Positions 42,657 to 51,201 of a stretch of 64,000 nucleotides of DNA are shown here, in pieces; the stretch's first letter is position 1, and each line of letters begins with the position of its first letter. Source of the stretch: UBA4736 sp002404015 (GTDB taxonomy: Bacteria > Chloroflexota > Dormibacteria > Dormibacterales > Dormibacteraceae); NCBI GenBank assembly GCA_036747295.1, contig DAIOCN010000008.1:36161-100160 (forward strand), given 5' to 3'. A program made the translations under genes and the position numbers. The notes under the pieces were generated by a model. It was given only the letters and a program-made list of their open reading frames with translations, was not told the origin of the DNA and ran no database searches.

Positions 42657-43331
42657 GGCAGGCGCCCGGGAGGCTGGGCCGCCCGGGCCGTAGTAGCGGA
42701 TGGCGGCCCGCCCCAGGGCGGTCACGGCGAACCAGTCGAAGCCGGCTCCCGCCGCCATGCCGACCGCCATGGGCGCCACCCTGACCACCGTGGTCACCGC
42801 GCGGGTGGTGGCCAGGCGACCCAGGATCCGCGTCAGGACGTGACCGCCCGCCTTGGCCAGGAAGGCGCTGGGCACGCGCCGGAAAGCCACCACCGTCATC
42901 CGCTGGCCGCCGGCGACGAGCAGGTTCTCGCGCAGCTTCACGGCACCCCCGGCGATCCCGACGACCACTAGGGCTTCCAGGATGCGCTCGTCGGAACCGG
43001 CCAGCTCGTGGCCGTAGAGGATCGCGATGGCGAGCACCAGCTCGGTCTCCTGCTCGAGGGCATACAGGCTCTGGCTGGTGACCGTGCCCAGCGCCACCAG
43101 CGTGCCCAGGCCGGGTGCGATGGCGGTGGCGCCGCTCGCCGCGCCGGTGGCCGCCACCCGCATCCGGGTGGAGCGGATCAGCTTGTGGGCGAGCTCATCG
43201 GTGGTGGCGCCGGGGTTGGCCTCCCGCAGCCGCTCCACGCGCTCCCTGATGGCCGGCTCCCGGGTGCGGACTGCCGCGGACAGGGCGTTGAGCAGGGCCC
43301 GCGCCTGGGGCGGCAGCTGTTCCAGGTCCAC
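42612..43331 (-). CDS. EcsC family protein
   Basis: A 239-residue protein with the EcsC fold: helices with ANPGATTDELAHKLIRST, hydrophobic segments ATAIAPGLGTLVALGTVTSQ (seen as TAIAPGLGTLVALG) and ELVLAIAILYGHEL, then a domain ending with FDWFAVTALGRAAIRYYG. EcsC-type proteins are often linked to ABC export, but none is here. GTG start with TACGCT six bases upstream and no room for a ribosome-binding site. It ends inside the ligase gene. Confidence 0.85.
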   Translation of the reverse strand: MDLEQLPPQARALLNALSAAVRTREPAIRERVERLREANPGATTDELAHKLIRSTRMRVAATGAASGATAIAPGLGTLVALGTVTSQSLYALEQETELVLAIAILYGHELAGSDERILEALVVVGIAGGAVKLRENLLVAGGQRMTVVAFRRVPSAFLAKAGGHVLTRILGRLATTRAVTTVVRVAPMAVGMAAGAGFDWFAVTALGRAAIRYYGPGGPASRAPALPAAEDRGDVELGH

Positions 43332-43337
43332 GCCTCC

Positions 43338-43343
43338 AGCGTA
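43338..43343 (-). promoter_or_regulatory. -10 element of the EcsC gene (leaderless)
   Basis: TACGCT lies six bases before the GTG at 43331 on the minus strand. Confidence 0.5.
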
Positions 43344-43375
43344 GTCGGGAGGCTGGCTTCATACTCGTCGCACCC

Positions 43376-44947
43376 ATGACCGATGTGCGCTCCGAGACCA
43401 CCCTGGCGGGCCTTGGGGCCGCCGAGCTGGCCCGGCGGATCCGGGCCCGCGATGTCTCCTCCGCAGAGGTCGTCGAGGCGCACATCGCGCGGATCGAGGA
43501 GGTCAATCCCCGGCTCAACGCCGTCGTAGTGAGCCTGTTCGAGCAGGCCCGGGGCGAGGCTCGAATGGCAGACCGGGAGCAGGAGCCCAAAGGCCTCCTG
43601 CACGGCGTGCCGATCACAATCAAAGAGCAGTTCGACGTCGCCGGTCACGACAGCACCTGGGGACTGCGCAAGCAGCGCGGCAAACCGGCCGCCCAGGACG
43701 GCCCAATGGTGTCCCGGCTGCGCCAGGCGGGCGGGATCGTGCTGGGGATCACCAACGTGCCCCAGCTGCTGCTCTACGCGGAGAGCGACAACCCGGTCTA
43801 CGGCCGCGCCAACAATCCCTGGAGCCTGGACCGGACGCCGGGCGGCAGCAGCGGCGGGGAGGGGGCCATCATCGCTGCCGGCGGCTCGCCCCTGGGACTG
43901 GGTGGCGACATCGGCGGCAGCATCCGGGTGCCGGCCCATTTCTGCGGCATCCAGGGCCTGAAGCCGACCTCTTGGCGGCTCACCCGCCGGGACAACCCCG
44001 CCCGCTACGCGTCAGGTGGCGAGGGCATCGTCCACCAGGTGGGTCCGATCGCGCGTCGCGTCGAGGACCTGAGACTGGCGATGGAGGTGCTGGCCGCGCC
44101 CGGCCAGGACGCCTTCGACTGGTCGATCCCGCCCGTACCCTGGCCGGACCCCGCCCGGGTGGACGTCGGTCGCCTCCGCATCGCCATGTACGCGAACGAC
44201 GGTTTCTTCCCGGCCGCGCCGGCGGTCCGGCGCGCCGTCGGCGAGGCGGCGGGCGCGCTGCGAGCGGCTGGCGCCGAGGTGAGCGAGTGGTCGCCGCCGG
44301 ACGTGTCGGACGCCATGGACATGTTCTTCGGGCTGCTGGGGGCCGACGGCGGCCAGTCCTCGCGACGGCTCGTCAAGGGCGATGAGCTCACCCCCCAGGT
44401 CAAAGGGCTGATCCAGATCGTCAGCACACCGACCTTTGTGCGCGGGCCTCTGGCGGCAGCGATGGCCGCTCTCGGCCATCCCCGGCTGGCGGCCACGGTC
44501 GGTTCCCTGCGCCCGCTGACCGCCGACCAGTTCTGGCTGCTGCTCGAGCGTGCCAACCGCTTCCGGTCCGACTTCGTGGCCGGGCTGCTGGCGGGTGGCT
44601 TCGACGCGGTCATCTGCCCGCCCCACGCGCTGCCGGCCCTGACGCATGGGGCCAGCTACTGGCTCACCACGGCCGCCTCCTACTCGATGCTCTACAACAT
44701 GCTGGGCATGCCGGCCGGCGTGGCGGCGGTAACCCGGGTCGCACCTGGTGAGGAGTCCGACCGTCCCCCCAGCAAAGACCGGGTGGACAAGGCGGCGGCC
44801 CAGGTGGAGCGCGACAGCGCCGGCCTGCCGGTCGGGGTGCAGGTGGTCGGGCGCCACTGGCGCGAGGACGTCGTGCTGGCGGTCATGTCCGCCGTCGAGG
44901 CCGGCGTCCGCGGAGCCCCCGGGTACCCGGAGACTCCGCCACTCTGA
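43376..44947 (+). CDS. Amidase signature family hydrolase
   Basis: A 523-residue amidase with the Ser-Ser-Lys triad: Lys83 in GVPITIKEQF, Ser158 in PGGSSGGEG and Ser182 in GGDIGGSIRVP. Spacing between these residues equals that in fatty acid amide hydrolase-type enzymes. It cleaves an amide to a carboxylate and ammonia; the substrate is unknown. It is not GatA: no gatB or gatC follows. CATACT ten bases before the ATG is a possible -10. A GMC oxidoreductase follows on the same strand. Confidence 0.92.
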   Translation: MTDVRSETTLAGLGAAELARRIRARDVSSAEVVEAHIARIEEVNPRLNAVVVSLFEQARGEARMADREQEPKGLLHGVPITIKEQFDVAGHDSTWGLRKQRGKPAAQDGPMVSRLRQAGGIVLGITNVPQLLLYAESDNPVYGRANNPWSLDRTPGGSSGGEGAIIAAGGSPLGLGGDIGGSIRVPAHFCGIQGLKPTSWRLTRRDNPARYASGGEGIVHQVGPIARRVEDLRLAMEVLAAPGQDAFDWSIPPVPWPDPARVDVGRLRIAMYANDGFFPAAPAVRRAVGEAAGALRAAGAEVSEWSPPDVSDAMDMFFGLLGADGGQSSRRLVKGDELTPQVKGLIQIVSTPTFVRGPLAAAMAALGHPRLAATVGSLRPLTADQFWLLLERANRFRSDFVAGLLAGGFDAVICPPHALPALTHGASYWLTTAASYSMLYNMLGMPAGVAAVTRVAPGEESDRPPSKDRVDKAAAQVERDSAGLPVGVQVVGRHWREDVVLAVMSAVEAGVRGAPGYPETPPL

Positions 44948-45012
44948 CCTGAGTAGATCTGCGGTACCTTGTGCTCGCGCAGGCAGGGGGATTCCCAATC
45001 GCAGGGGGAGCT

Positions 45013-46596
45013 ATGGCTGATCTATTTGACTACGTGATCGTGGGGGCGGGCTCGGCGGGCTGTGTGCTCGCGGCGCGGCTCAGTGAAGATCCGGCGGCGC
45101 AGGTGCTGCTGCTGGAGGCGGGCGCCCCGGACACCGCGATGGAGATCCACGTTCCTGCCGCGTTCCCAAAGCTGTTCAAGACCAAGTGGGACTGGGACTA
45201 CCAGAGCGACCCCGAGCCTGGCCTTGACGGGAGGACCGTATACCTGCCGCGCGGCCGGATGCTCGGCGGCTCCTCCTCCATGAACGCGATGATCTACATG
45301 CGGGGCAGCCGCCTGGACTACGAGGAGTGGGAGGCCCTCGGCCTCGAGGGCTGGGGCTGGAAGGACGTGCTGCCCTACTTCCTGAAGGCTGAGGACAACG
45401 AGCGCGGTGCTTCGGACCTGCACGGCGCCGGGGGGCCGCTGCGGGTCAGCGACGGACGCTCCAGGCACCAGCTGATGGATGCCTGGGTGGATGCGGCCGA
45501 GCAGGTCGGCATGTCGCGCAACCCAGACTTCAACGGCCCTGAGCAGGACGGTGTCGGCTACTTCCAGCTCACCCAGCGCGGCGGGATGCGCTGCTCGGCC
45601 GCGGCCGCCTACCTGCACCCTGCCATGGCGCGTCCGAACCTCCACCTGGTGACCGGAGCCCTGACCACGCGCCTGCTGCTGGAGGGCTCCCAGGTCGTAG
45701 GCGTGGAGGTCGACCATCGGGATGAGCTGCGCCAATTCCGGGCGGAGCGCGAGGTGATCCTGTCCGGCGGCGCGTACAGCACGCCCCAGATCCTGATGCT
45801 GTCGGGGATCGGACCGGCTGCCGAGCTCGCCGCGTACGGCATCACGGCGATCGCGGACCTCCCCGTCGGCAAGAACCTCCAGGACCACCCGGCCGTCATG
45901 ATCGGGGTGCTCACCGACACCGAGACCCTCATAACCGCTGAGACCCCGGCCAACGTGGAGCTCCTCCAGACCGAGGGACGGGGGCTGCTCACCTCCAACA
46001 TCGGCGAGGCGGGAGGCTTCTGGCGGAGCCGGAGCGGACTGCCTGCGCCCGACATCCAGTTCCACGCCGCGCCGCTGATGTTCGCAGGCCAGGGCCTCGC
46101 GCTGCCCACCGACCATGCCTGCTCGTGGGGTCCGTGCCTGCTCAAGCCGAGCAGCCGCGGCCAGCTCTACCTGCGCTCGCTGGTACCGAGCGCGAAGCCT
46201 CACATCGTCCACAACTACTACCAGACGGAGGATGACCGGCAGGCGATCATGAGCGGCGTGCGCAAGGCAATGGAGATCGCCGACCAGCCGGCCATGCGGC
46301 CCCACGAGCGAGCCAAGATGCAGGGCTGGCCGAGCTCGACCACCGACGTCGACATCTGGGACCACGTCCAGCGGACGTCGCAGACCCTGTACCACCCCGT
46401 CGGCACGTGCGCCATGGGCTCGGTGGTGGATCCGGAGCTGAGGGTCTACGGAGTCGAGGGTCTTCGCGTCGTGGATGCGTCGGTCATGCCGACGGTGGTG
46501 CGGGGCAACACCAACGCACCGACGATCATGATCGCCGAGAAGGCGGCGGACATGATCAAGGGCCGAGTGGGAGCCGAGGAGCTCACCACAGCCTGA
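45013..46596 (+). CDS. GMC family FAD oxidoreductase (choline dehydrogenase-like)
   Basis: A 527-residue flavoenzyme. The N-terminal FAD motif is YVIVGAGSAGCVLAARL, the second signature PRGRMLGGSSSMNAMIYMRG (seen as GGSSSMNAMIYMRG), and the active-site His is in YHPVGTCAMG with Asn in VRGNTNAPTIM. It oxidises a primary alcohol; choline or an aryl or polyol alcohol are typical of the family. AGGGGGAG precedes the ATG. It may be an operon with the amidase. Confidence 0.93.
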   Translation: MADLFDYVIVGAGSAGCVLAARLSEDPAAQVLLLEAGAPDTAMEIHVPAAFPKLFKTKWDWDYQSDPEPGLDGRTVYLPRGRMLGGSSSMNAMIYMRGSRLDYEEWEALGLEGWGWKDVLPYFLKAEDNERGASDLHGAGGPLRVSDGRSRHQLMDAWVDAAEQVGMSRNPDFNGPEQDGVGYFQLTQRGGMRCSAAAAYLHPAMARPNLHLVTGALTTRLLLEGSQVVGVEVDHRDELRQFRAEREVILSGGAYSTPQILMLSGIGPAAELAAYGITAIADLPVGKNLQDHPAVMIGVLTDTETLITAETPANVELLQTEGRGLLTSNIGEAGGFWRSRSGLPAPDIQFHAAPLMFAGQGLALPTDHACSWGPCLLKPSSRGQLYLRSLVPSAKPHIVHNYYQTEDDRQAIMSGVRKAMEIADQPAMRPHERAKMQGWPSSTTDVDIWDHVQRTSQTLYHPVGTCAMGSVVDPELRVYGVEGLRVVDASVMPTVVRGNTNAPTIMIAEKAADMIKGRVGAEELTTA

Positions 46597-46603
46597 TCCG
46601 TCG

Positions 46604-47203
46604 CTAGGCGACCGGCGGGGCGACGTCCTCCAGCGGCGCCCCCGACGCGCAGAGGGGGCAGTCGGCCGGCGGCCAGCGGCCGCTGTCCAGCTGCGCCACG
46701 CTCTCCAGCGGCAGGCCGAGGTCGGCGCTGAAGCGAGCCGCGGCCGAGCCGACCACCAGGAGCGCGCCCATTGCGGCCGGCAGCGCGCCGCAGTCGAGGA
46801 GATCGGCGCGCGTGCCCAGCACCGCCGAGCCGGCGTTGATCGCGTCGTCGACGATCGCCACGCGCATACCTCGCATGGGCTCGCGCATGGCGTCCGGGAT
46901 GCGGTACCTCACCCCGAACAGGGCATCTGGGCGCAGGGGCGGCAGCCGCTCCGTATAGAAGAACTCCAGGCCCAGCTCTAGCGCGATCAACTGGGCCAGG
47001 AAAGCGCCCCCGACCAGCGGGCCGCACACAGCCTCGAGGCCGTGACGGCCGAGCCGCACCGAGAGGTCCGCTGTGAAGGGCTGCAGCCTTCCGGGCTGCT
47101 GGAACAGCGGCTCGAGATCCATCCAGAGGTCGCCGTGGTAGCCGGACTCCAGCTTGAAGTGTCCCCGGCGGGCCGCCAGCAGCTCGATCAAGGAGGTGGG
47201 CAT
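46604..47203 (-). CDS. pyrE: Orotate phosphoribosyltransferase-like protein
   Basis: A 199-residue type I phosphoribosyltransferase. HFKLESGYHGDLWMDLEPLF (seen as HFKLESGYHGDLW) resembles the orotate-binding N-terminus of PyrE. The PRPP loop reads VAIVDDAINAGSAV, where the usual TG pair of PyrE is changed. The C-terminus has an unusual CPLC pair after a short tail. PyrE activity is likely but not certain; another PRPP-dependent transfer is possible. It is preceded on the same strand by an LLM-oxidoreductase fragment, 11 bases away. Confidence 0.8.
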   Translation of the reverse strand: MPTSLIELLAARRGHFKLESGYHGDLWMDLEPLFQQPGRLQPFTADLSVRLGRHGLEAVCGPLVGGAFLAQLIALELGLEFFYTERLPPLRPDALFGVRYRIPDAMREPMRGMRVAIVDDAINAGSAVLGTRADLLDCGALPAAMGALLVVGSAAARFSADLGLPLESVAQLDSGRWPPADCPLCASGAPLEDVAPPVA

Positions 47204-47214
47204 CTAACGGTCGC

Positions 47215-47376
47215 TTAGTGCAATGCAGGCAGCACCCGGCGGGCGAGTAGGTCGAGGCCGCCGAGAGGTCCGTCCAGGCCGAGCGGCGGCCCGAAATCGA
47301 CTCGGCCGGCGCCGGCGTCGAAGAGCTCGGCCGCGCGGGCCGCCACCAGGTCGGGGTTGTCGGAGTAGGCGCGCAT
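47215..47376 (-). pseudogene. Fragment of an LLM (F420-dependent) oxidoreductase, 53 codons
   Basis: ATG at 47376 reads a 53-residue piece: MRAYSDNPDLVAARAAELFD and then AGAGRVDFGPPLGLDG and LLARRVLPALH. The ELFDAGAGRVDFG and RVLPAL pattern matches the C-terminal end of LLM/F420-dependent oxidoreductases. The other 250 or more residues are absent. TAGGAT lies six bases before the ATG, so the fragment may still be transcribed. It stops 11 bases before the pyrE-like start. Confidence 0.5.
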
Positions 47377-47385
47377 CGGGCAATC

Positions 47386-47433
47386 CTAGCGGCGGGCTTC
47401 CGGAAGCCTGCTCGCGGGCGAGATCGCCGCTAG
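47386..47433. repeat. Inverted repeat CTAGCGGC / GCCGCTAG with nested palindrome
   Basis: CTAGCGGC (47386-47393) and GCCGCTAG (47426-47433) flank a region with the perfect palindrome GGCTTCCGGAAGCC. The left arm overlaps the TAGGAT box of the LLM fragment. It could be an operator or a terminator. Confidence 0.45.
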
Positions 47434-47488
47434 CGCGTGATGGCCGCGGCGGACCTGAACGTTACCCGACCAGGCTCGTTACGAACAT

Positions 47489-47938
47489 CTACACCAACCG
47501 CCCAGACAGCGTCACGAGCTCGGGCTTGGGGATGTCGGGGTAACCGCTCGAGCCCCAGCGCGTGACCATGACGGTCACGGATGTCCCTGCATCGGCGTAG
47601 AGCTGCACGCGCCTGGTCGCGTTGTACACGTCTAGTTGTCGCGGCAACTCCTCGAGCGCGATGGTGTGTTGCGCGGTCACGCCACGAGTAGTTGTGAATA
47701 CGAATAGGAACGGCTGATCGCCACCCGTCACGCCGATGTCGGCAGTGGCCGTCTCGATCACCAAGGACCTCGCCGCCGGCACTGCGTACGTCCCGGTGAT
47801 TTGGTTCTGACCAGCGCCGAAATGAAGGAGGAACGCTTCATGCCAAGGCCCTGGCGAAGCCGCGCCACCACCACCACCGCCACCGCGCCCACCAGTGCGT
47901 CTGACTGTTTTTCGCTCCGCCACCGCCATACCTCCCAC
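47489..47938 (-). CDS. Hypothetical protein, Gly-rich N-terminus and beta-rich domain
   Basis: A protein of up to 149 residues (start could be the ATG at 47929). After a Gly-rich linker (GGRGGGGGGGAAS) it has alternating strand-like segments: FLLHFGAGQNQITGTYAVP, LVIETATADIGV, FLFVFTTTRGV, VTVMVTRWGSS. No family recognised. GC content and codon use look lower than in the neighbours, with AT-rich codons in the middle. No ribosome-binding site with good spacing is seen. It may be a recent arrival. Confidence 0.5.
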   Translation of the reverse strand: MGGMAVAERKTVRRTGGRGGGGGGGAASPGPWHEAFLLHFGAGQNQITGTYAVPAARSLVIETATADIGVTGGDQPFLFVFTTTRGVTAQHTIALEELPRQLDVYNATRRVQLYADAGTSVTVMVTRWGSSGYPDIPKPELVTLSGRLV

Positions 47939-48064
47939 GGAATCGGGGGACGCCAGAGGCGCCCCACTATGCGACTGCCTAATCTATCCCACCGCTGGGT
48001 CGGCGGAGTGGCTGAAGGGTGTGGGCGGCTCTGGCGTGCGACGCACGCAGCCCGATAAAGACAG

Positions 48065-48090
48065 GACCCGGGCTCTTGCGAGCCCGGATC
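48065..48090 (-). terminator. Probable terminator of nrdJ
   Basis: GATCCGGGCTC-GCAA-GAGCCCGGGTC (11 bp, one mismatch) on the minus strand, followed by CTGTCTTTAT. It lies 37 bases past the nrdJ stop. Confidence 0.6.
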
Positions 48091-48126
48091 CCGTGGGTTG
48101 GGGGGAGGGTTCCAATCGTTAACGCA

Positions 48127-50913
48127 TCAGCTGCAGCCGGTCGTCGCCCCGCAGTTCATGCACTTGTAGCAGGCGCCCGAGCGGACCGTTATCGATCCGC
48201 ACTCCGCGCAGGCGGGGGCGTCGGCGTTCACAACGAACGTGAGCTTCTGGGCCCCGCTGTGTCCATTGCCCTTCCCATTGGCGACCACCTTGAGCCCCGG
48301 CCCGGCCGCCTCCGGCGCGTCGGACTTGGGCTTTTCGAGGTCCAGGGCAGGCGCCGGCTGGCGGCGGATGATGCCGACCGCGTCCTGCGTCTCCGCGTCC
48401 ATGAAGCGGCTGGCGAGCCATCGGAAGATGTAGTCGATGATCGACTTGGCGATCGGGATCTCAGGGTTCTTCGTGAACCCATTCGGCTCGAACCGCATGT
48501 GGCTGAACTTGTTGACCATGACCTGGAGCGGCACCCCGTACTGCAGCGCCACCGAGGTCTGGGTGGCGAACGCGTCCATCAGGCCCGAGATGGTCGAGCC
48601 CTCCTTGGCCATCGTGATGAACACCTCGCCGGGAGTCCCGTCCTCGTACATGCCGACCGTGATGTAGCCCTCGTGGCCCTGGATGTCGAACTTGTGGGTG
48701 AGTGAGTGGCGCTCGTCGGGCAGCCGCTTGCGGACGACCCGCGTCTCGGCCACCGGCTCCTTCTTGGCTTCCTTGAGTGAGGTCGAGAGGGGCTGCGAGC
48801 GCTTGCAGCCGTCGCGGTAGATGGCGATGCACTTGAGGCCCAGCTTCCACGACTCGAGGTAGGTGTCCGCGATCTCCGCGACCGTCGCCTCGGTGGGCAG
48901 GTTGACCGTCTTGGACTGCGACCCCGAGATGAACGGCTGCACCCCGGCCATCATCCGGACGTGGCCCATGGGGGCGATCGACCGCAGCCCGTTCACTGGC
49001 TTGAATGCGCAGTCGAACACCTTCAGGTCGTCGTCCTTCAGGTGCGGGGTGCCCTCGATGGTGTCGTTCTCGTCGATGAACTCGACGATCTCCTTGACCT
49101 GCTCCTCGGCATAGCCGAGCTTCCGCAGCGCGGCGGGCACGGTCCCATTGACGATCTTGAGGAGACCGCCGCCGACCAGCTTCTTGTACTTGACCAGCGC
49201 CAGGTCAGGCTCGATGCCGGTGGTGTCGCAGTCCATCATCAGCCCGATGGTTCCGGTCGGCGCCAGCACCGTGGCCTGCGCGTTCCGATAGCCGTGCTTC
49301 TTGCCCAGCTCGAGGGCCTCGTCCCAGGTCTCGCGGGCTGCCTTGACGACCCCGTCGGGGTTGCCGCCGGGCGCCAGCCGGTAGGCCGCGTCACGGTGCT
49401 TGCCCATGACGCGCAGCATCGGCTCGGCGTTGGCCTCGTACTCGGCGAAGGGCCCCTTGACCTCGGCCAGGCGGGCCGACTGCGAGTAGGCGCGGCCGGT
49501 CATGATCGCAGTGATGGCGCCGGCGTAGCGGCGTCCGTCGTCGGAGTCGTAGGGTAGCCCCATCGACATCAGCAGCGCGCCCAGGTTCGCGTAGCCGAGC
49601 CCCAGCGGGCGCAGCCGCTCCGAGTTGCGGGCGATGTCCGGGGTCGGGTAGGAGGCGTAGGAGACGATGATCTCCTGGCCGGTGAAGCAGACGTCGACCG
49701 CCTTGCGGAACCGGTCGGCGTTGAAAGTGCCGTCGCTGTCCTGGAACTTCATCAGGTTCAGCGAGAGCAGGTTGCAGGCCGTGTCGTCCAGGAACACGAA
49801 CTCGCTGCAGGGGTTGGTGGCGTTGATCCGGCCGGTGTTGGGGACGCAGTTCCAGTCCTGGATGGTAGTGTCGAACTGGAGGCCCGGGTCGCCGCAGATC
49901 CACGCCGCGTCGGCGATGTCCTTCCAGAGCTCGCGCGCCTTGTAGGTGTCCACCGGACGCCCGTCGACGACTGCCTTGGTCTGCCAATCCGCGTCGCCCT
50001 CGACGGCTTTCATGAACTCGTCGGTGAGGCGGACCGAGTGGTTGGCGTTCTGGAACTGGACCGAGTCGTAGGCCCCGCCCGGGATGTTGAACCCGGCGTC
50101 GTAGCCGGCCTCGATCAGCGCCCAGGCCTTCTGCTCCTCGCCGGCTTTGCACTTGATGAACTCGACGACGTCGGGGTGGTCGGCGTTGAGGATGACCATC
50201 TTGGCCGCCCTCCGGGTGGTTCCGCCGGACTTGATCGAGCCGGCGAAGCTGTCGTAGCCGCGCATGAAGGAGACGGGCCCGGAGGCGGTGCCACCCCCGG
50301 CCAGCGTCTCCTTCGAGGAGCGCAGCACCGACAGGTTGGTCCCGGTGCCGGAGCCGAACTTGAAGAGCATGCCCTCAGTCTTCGCCAGGTCGAGGATCGA
50401 CTCCATCGTGTCCTGGACGGAGTTGATGAAGCAGGCGGAGCCCTGCTGGGAGCGGCCGGGCACGCCCAGGTTGAACCAGACCGGGCTGTTGAACGAGGCG
50501 TGCTGCGTCACGAGCAGGAAGCGGAGTTCCGCGGCCCAGTTCTCCGCGTCCTCGTCGGTCGCGAAGTAGCCGCCGTCGCGGCCCCAACCGAGCAGCGTGT
50601 CCACCACGCGGTCGATCAGCTGCTTGATGCTGGTTTCCCGCTCCGGGGTGCCGAGATTGCCGTGGAAGTATTTCTGGGCGACCACGTTGGTAGCCAGCTG
50701 CGACCAGGCGCGGGGGACCTCGACGTCCTTCTGCTCGAAGATCAGGTTGCCCTTCTCGCCCGTTATCGAGGTGGTGCGCTGCTCCCAGTCGACAAGGTCG
50801 TAGGGGTGGCTGCCCGGTGGGGTGAAGTGGCGCTCGAACCGTAGGCCTTTGCCGCCCGTGGCGGTGCTCTTGCGGCTGGTCCCTGCTGCAACGTCGGCTA
50901 CGTTCTTCGCCAT
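48127..50913 (-). CDS. nrdJ: Vitamin B12-dependent ribonucleotide reductase (class II)
   Basis: A protein of about 928 residues. Class II RNR reduces ribonucleotides with adenosylcobalamin, with or without oxygen. The barrel has GSACFINSVQDTMESI, NPCSEFVFLDDTACNLLSLNL (seen as ATNPCSE and CNLLSLNL) and APTGTIGLMMDCDTTGIEPD (seen as APTGTIGLMMDCDT). A TSCPD-type domain follows, and the C-terminus has a zinc-ribbon set CAECG and CYKCMNCG. AAAGGAGG 11 bases before the ATG of MAKNVADV decides the start; a TTG at 50955 would add 14 residues. It needs B12, supplied by another locus or imported. Confidence 0.96.
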   Translation of the reverse strand: MAKNVADVAAGTSRKSTATGGKGLRFERHFTPPGSHPYDLVDWEQRTTSITGEKGNLIFEQKDVEVPRAWSQLATNVVAQKYFHGNLGTPERETSIKQLIDRVVDTLLGWGRDGGYFATDEDAENWAAELRFLLVTQHASFNSPVWFNLGVPGRSQQGSACFINSVQDTMESILDLAKTEGMLFKFGSGTGTNLSVLRSSKETLAGGGTASGPVSFMRGYDSFAGSIKSGGTTRRAAKMVILNADHPDVVEFIKCKAGEEQKAWALIEAGYDAGFNIPGGAYDSVQFQNANHSVRLTDEFMKAVEGDADWQTKAVVDGRPVDTYKARELWKDIADAAWICGDPGLQFDTTIQDWNCVPNTGRINATNPCSEFVFLDDTACNLLSLNLMKFQDSDGTFNADRFRKAVDVCFTGQEIIVSYASYPTPDIARNSERLRPLGLGYANLGALLMSMGLPYDSDDGRRYAGAITAIMTGRAYSQSARLAEVKGPFAEYEANAEPMLRVMGKHRDAAYRLAPGGNPDGVVKAARETWDEALELGKKHGYRNAQATVLAPTGTIGLMMDCDTTGIEPDLALVKYKKLVGGGLLKIVNGTVPAALRKLGYAEEQVKEIVEFIDENDTIEGTPHLKDDDLKVFDCAFKPVNGLRSIAPMGHVRMMAGVQPFISGSQSKTVNLPTEATVAEIADTYLESWKLGLKCIAIYRDGCKRSQPLSTSLKEAKKEPVAETRVVRKRLPDERHSLTHKFDIQGHEGYITVGMYEDGTPGEVFITMAKEGSTISGLMDAFATQTSVALQYGVPLQVMVNKFSHMRFEPNGFTKNPEIPIAKSIIDYIFRWLASRFMDAETQDAVGIIRRQPAPALDLEKPKSDAPEAAGPGLKVVANGKGNGHSGAQKLTFVVNADAPACAECGSITVRSGACYKCMNCGATTGCS

Positions 50914-51044
50914 CTGTCCGACAGCCTCCTTTTGCTTCTGCGACGTGCCCTCCAAGAGGGCGAATTCAACACTTCAGAGGGGATGGAAGAGGCCCCAGAG
51001 CATGCCCGCCACTAGTGCCCCAGGGCCTCGAACTAACAGACAGG

Positions 51045-51073
51045 ACTCTACACGGGTGCGGGAGTCATGTCAA
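51045..51073 (-). promoter_or_regulatory. Promoter of nrdJ
   Basis: On the minus strand TTGACA (51068-51073), a 17-base spacer and TAGAGT (51045-51050). The leader to the chosen ATG is about 125 bases and contains hairpins, including GAGGCCC/GGGCCTC and GCCCTC/GAGGGC. Confidence 0.8.
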
Positions 51074-51081
51074 GGCTTCGC

Positions 51082-51129
51082 ACACAAGATATTCGGGTCA
51101 ACAGGGGTCGCCGACCCCATATATGGGTG
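51082..51129. promoter_or_regulatory. Paired NrdR-like boxes
   Basis: ACACAAGATATTCGGG (51082-51097) and ACCCCATATATGGGTG (51114-51129) resemble the NrdR box (ACACWATATATWGTGT). I count 12 and about 10 matches of 16. They start 32 bases apart, the usual NrdR spacing of about three helical turns, just upstream of the nrdJ promoter. Confidence 0.55.
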
Positions 51130-51136
51130 CAAAGCC

Positions 51137-51145
51137 TGTGGACAA
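51137..51145 (-). promoter_or_regulatory. DnaA-box-like site
   Basis: The minus strand reads TTGTCCACA, equal to the high-GC form of the DnaA box. A single box near nrdJ could link nucleotide reduction to replication, but one match is weak evidence. Confidence 0.35.
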
Positions 51146-51201
51146 CCCTGTGCGAGCAAGTTGCGAAACCTGGGCAAAAGCTGGGGAAGAGGGGCGGCGG
51201 A

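Noticed and set aside
48003..48060. A tRNA-like string (GGAGTGGCTGAAGGG) that resembles the D arm of tRNA-Ser or tRNA-Leu
   Set aside because: No matching acceptor, anticodon or T arm could be built; the later GGTTCCAATC does not pair in a cloverleaf.
50914..51044. Cobalamin riboswitch in the nrdJ leader
   Set aside because: The leader is about 125 bases, lacks the conserved B12-box sequence and shows only simple hairpins. NrdR-like boxes fit better.
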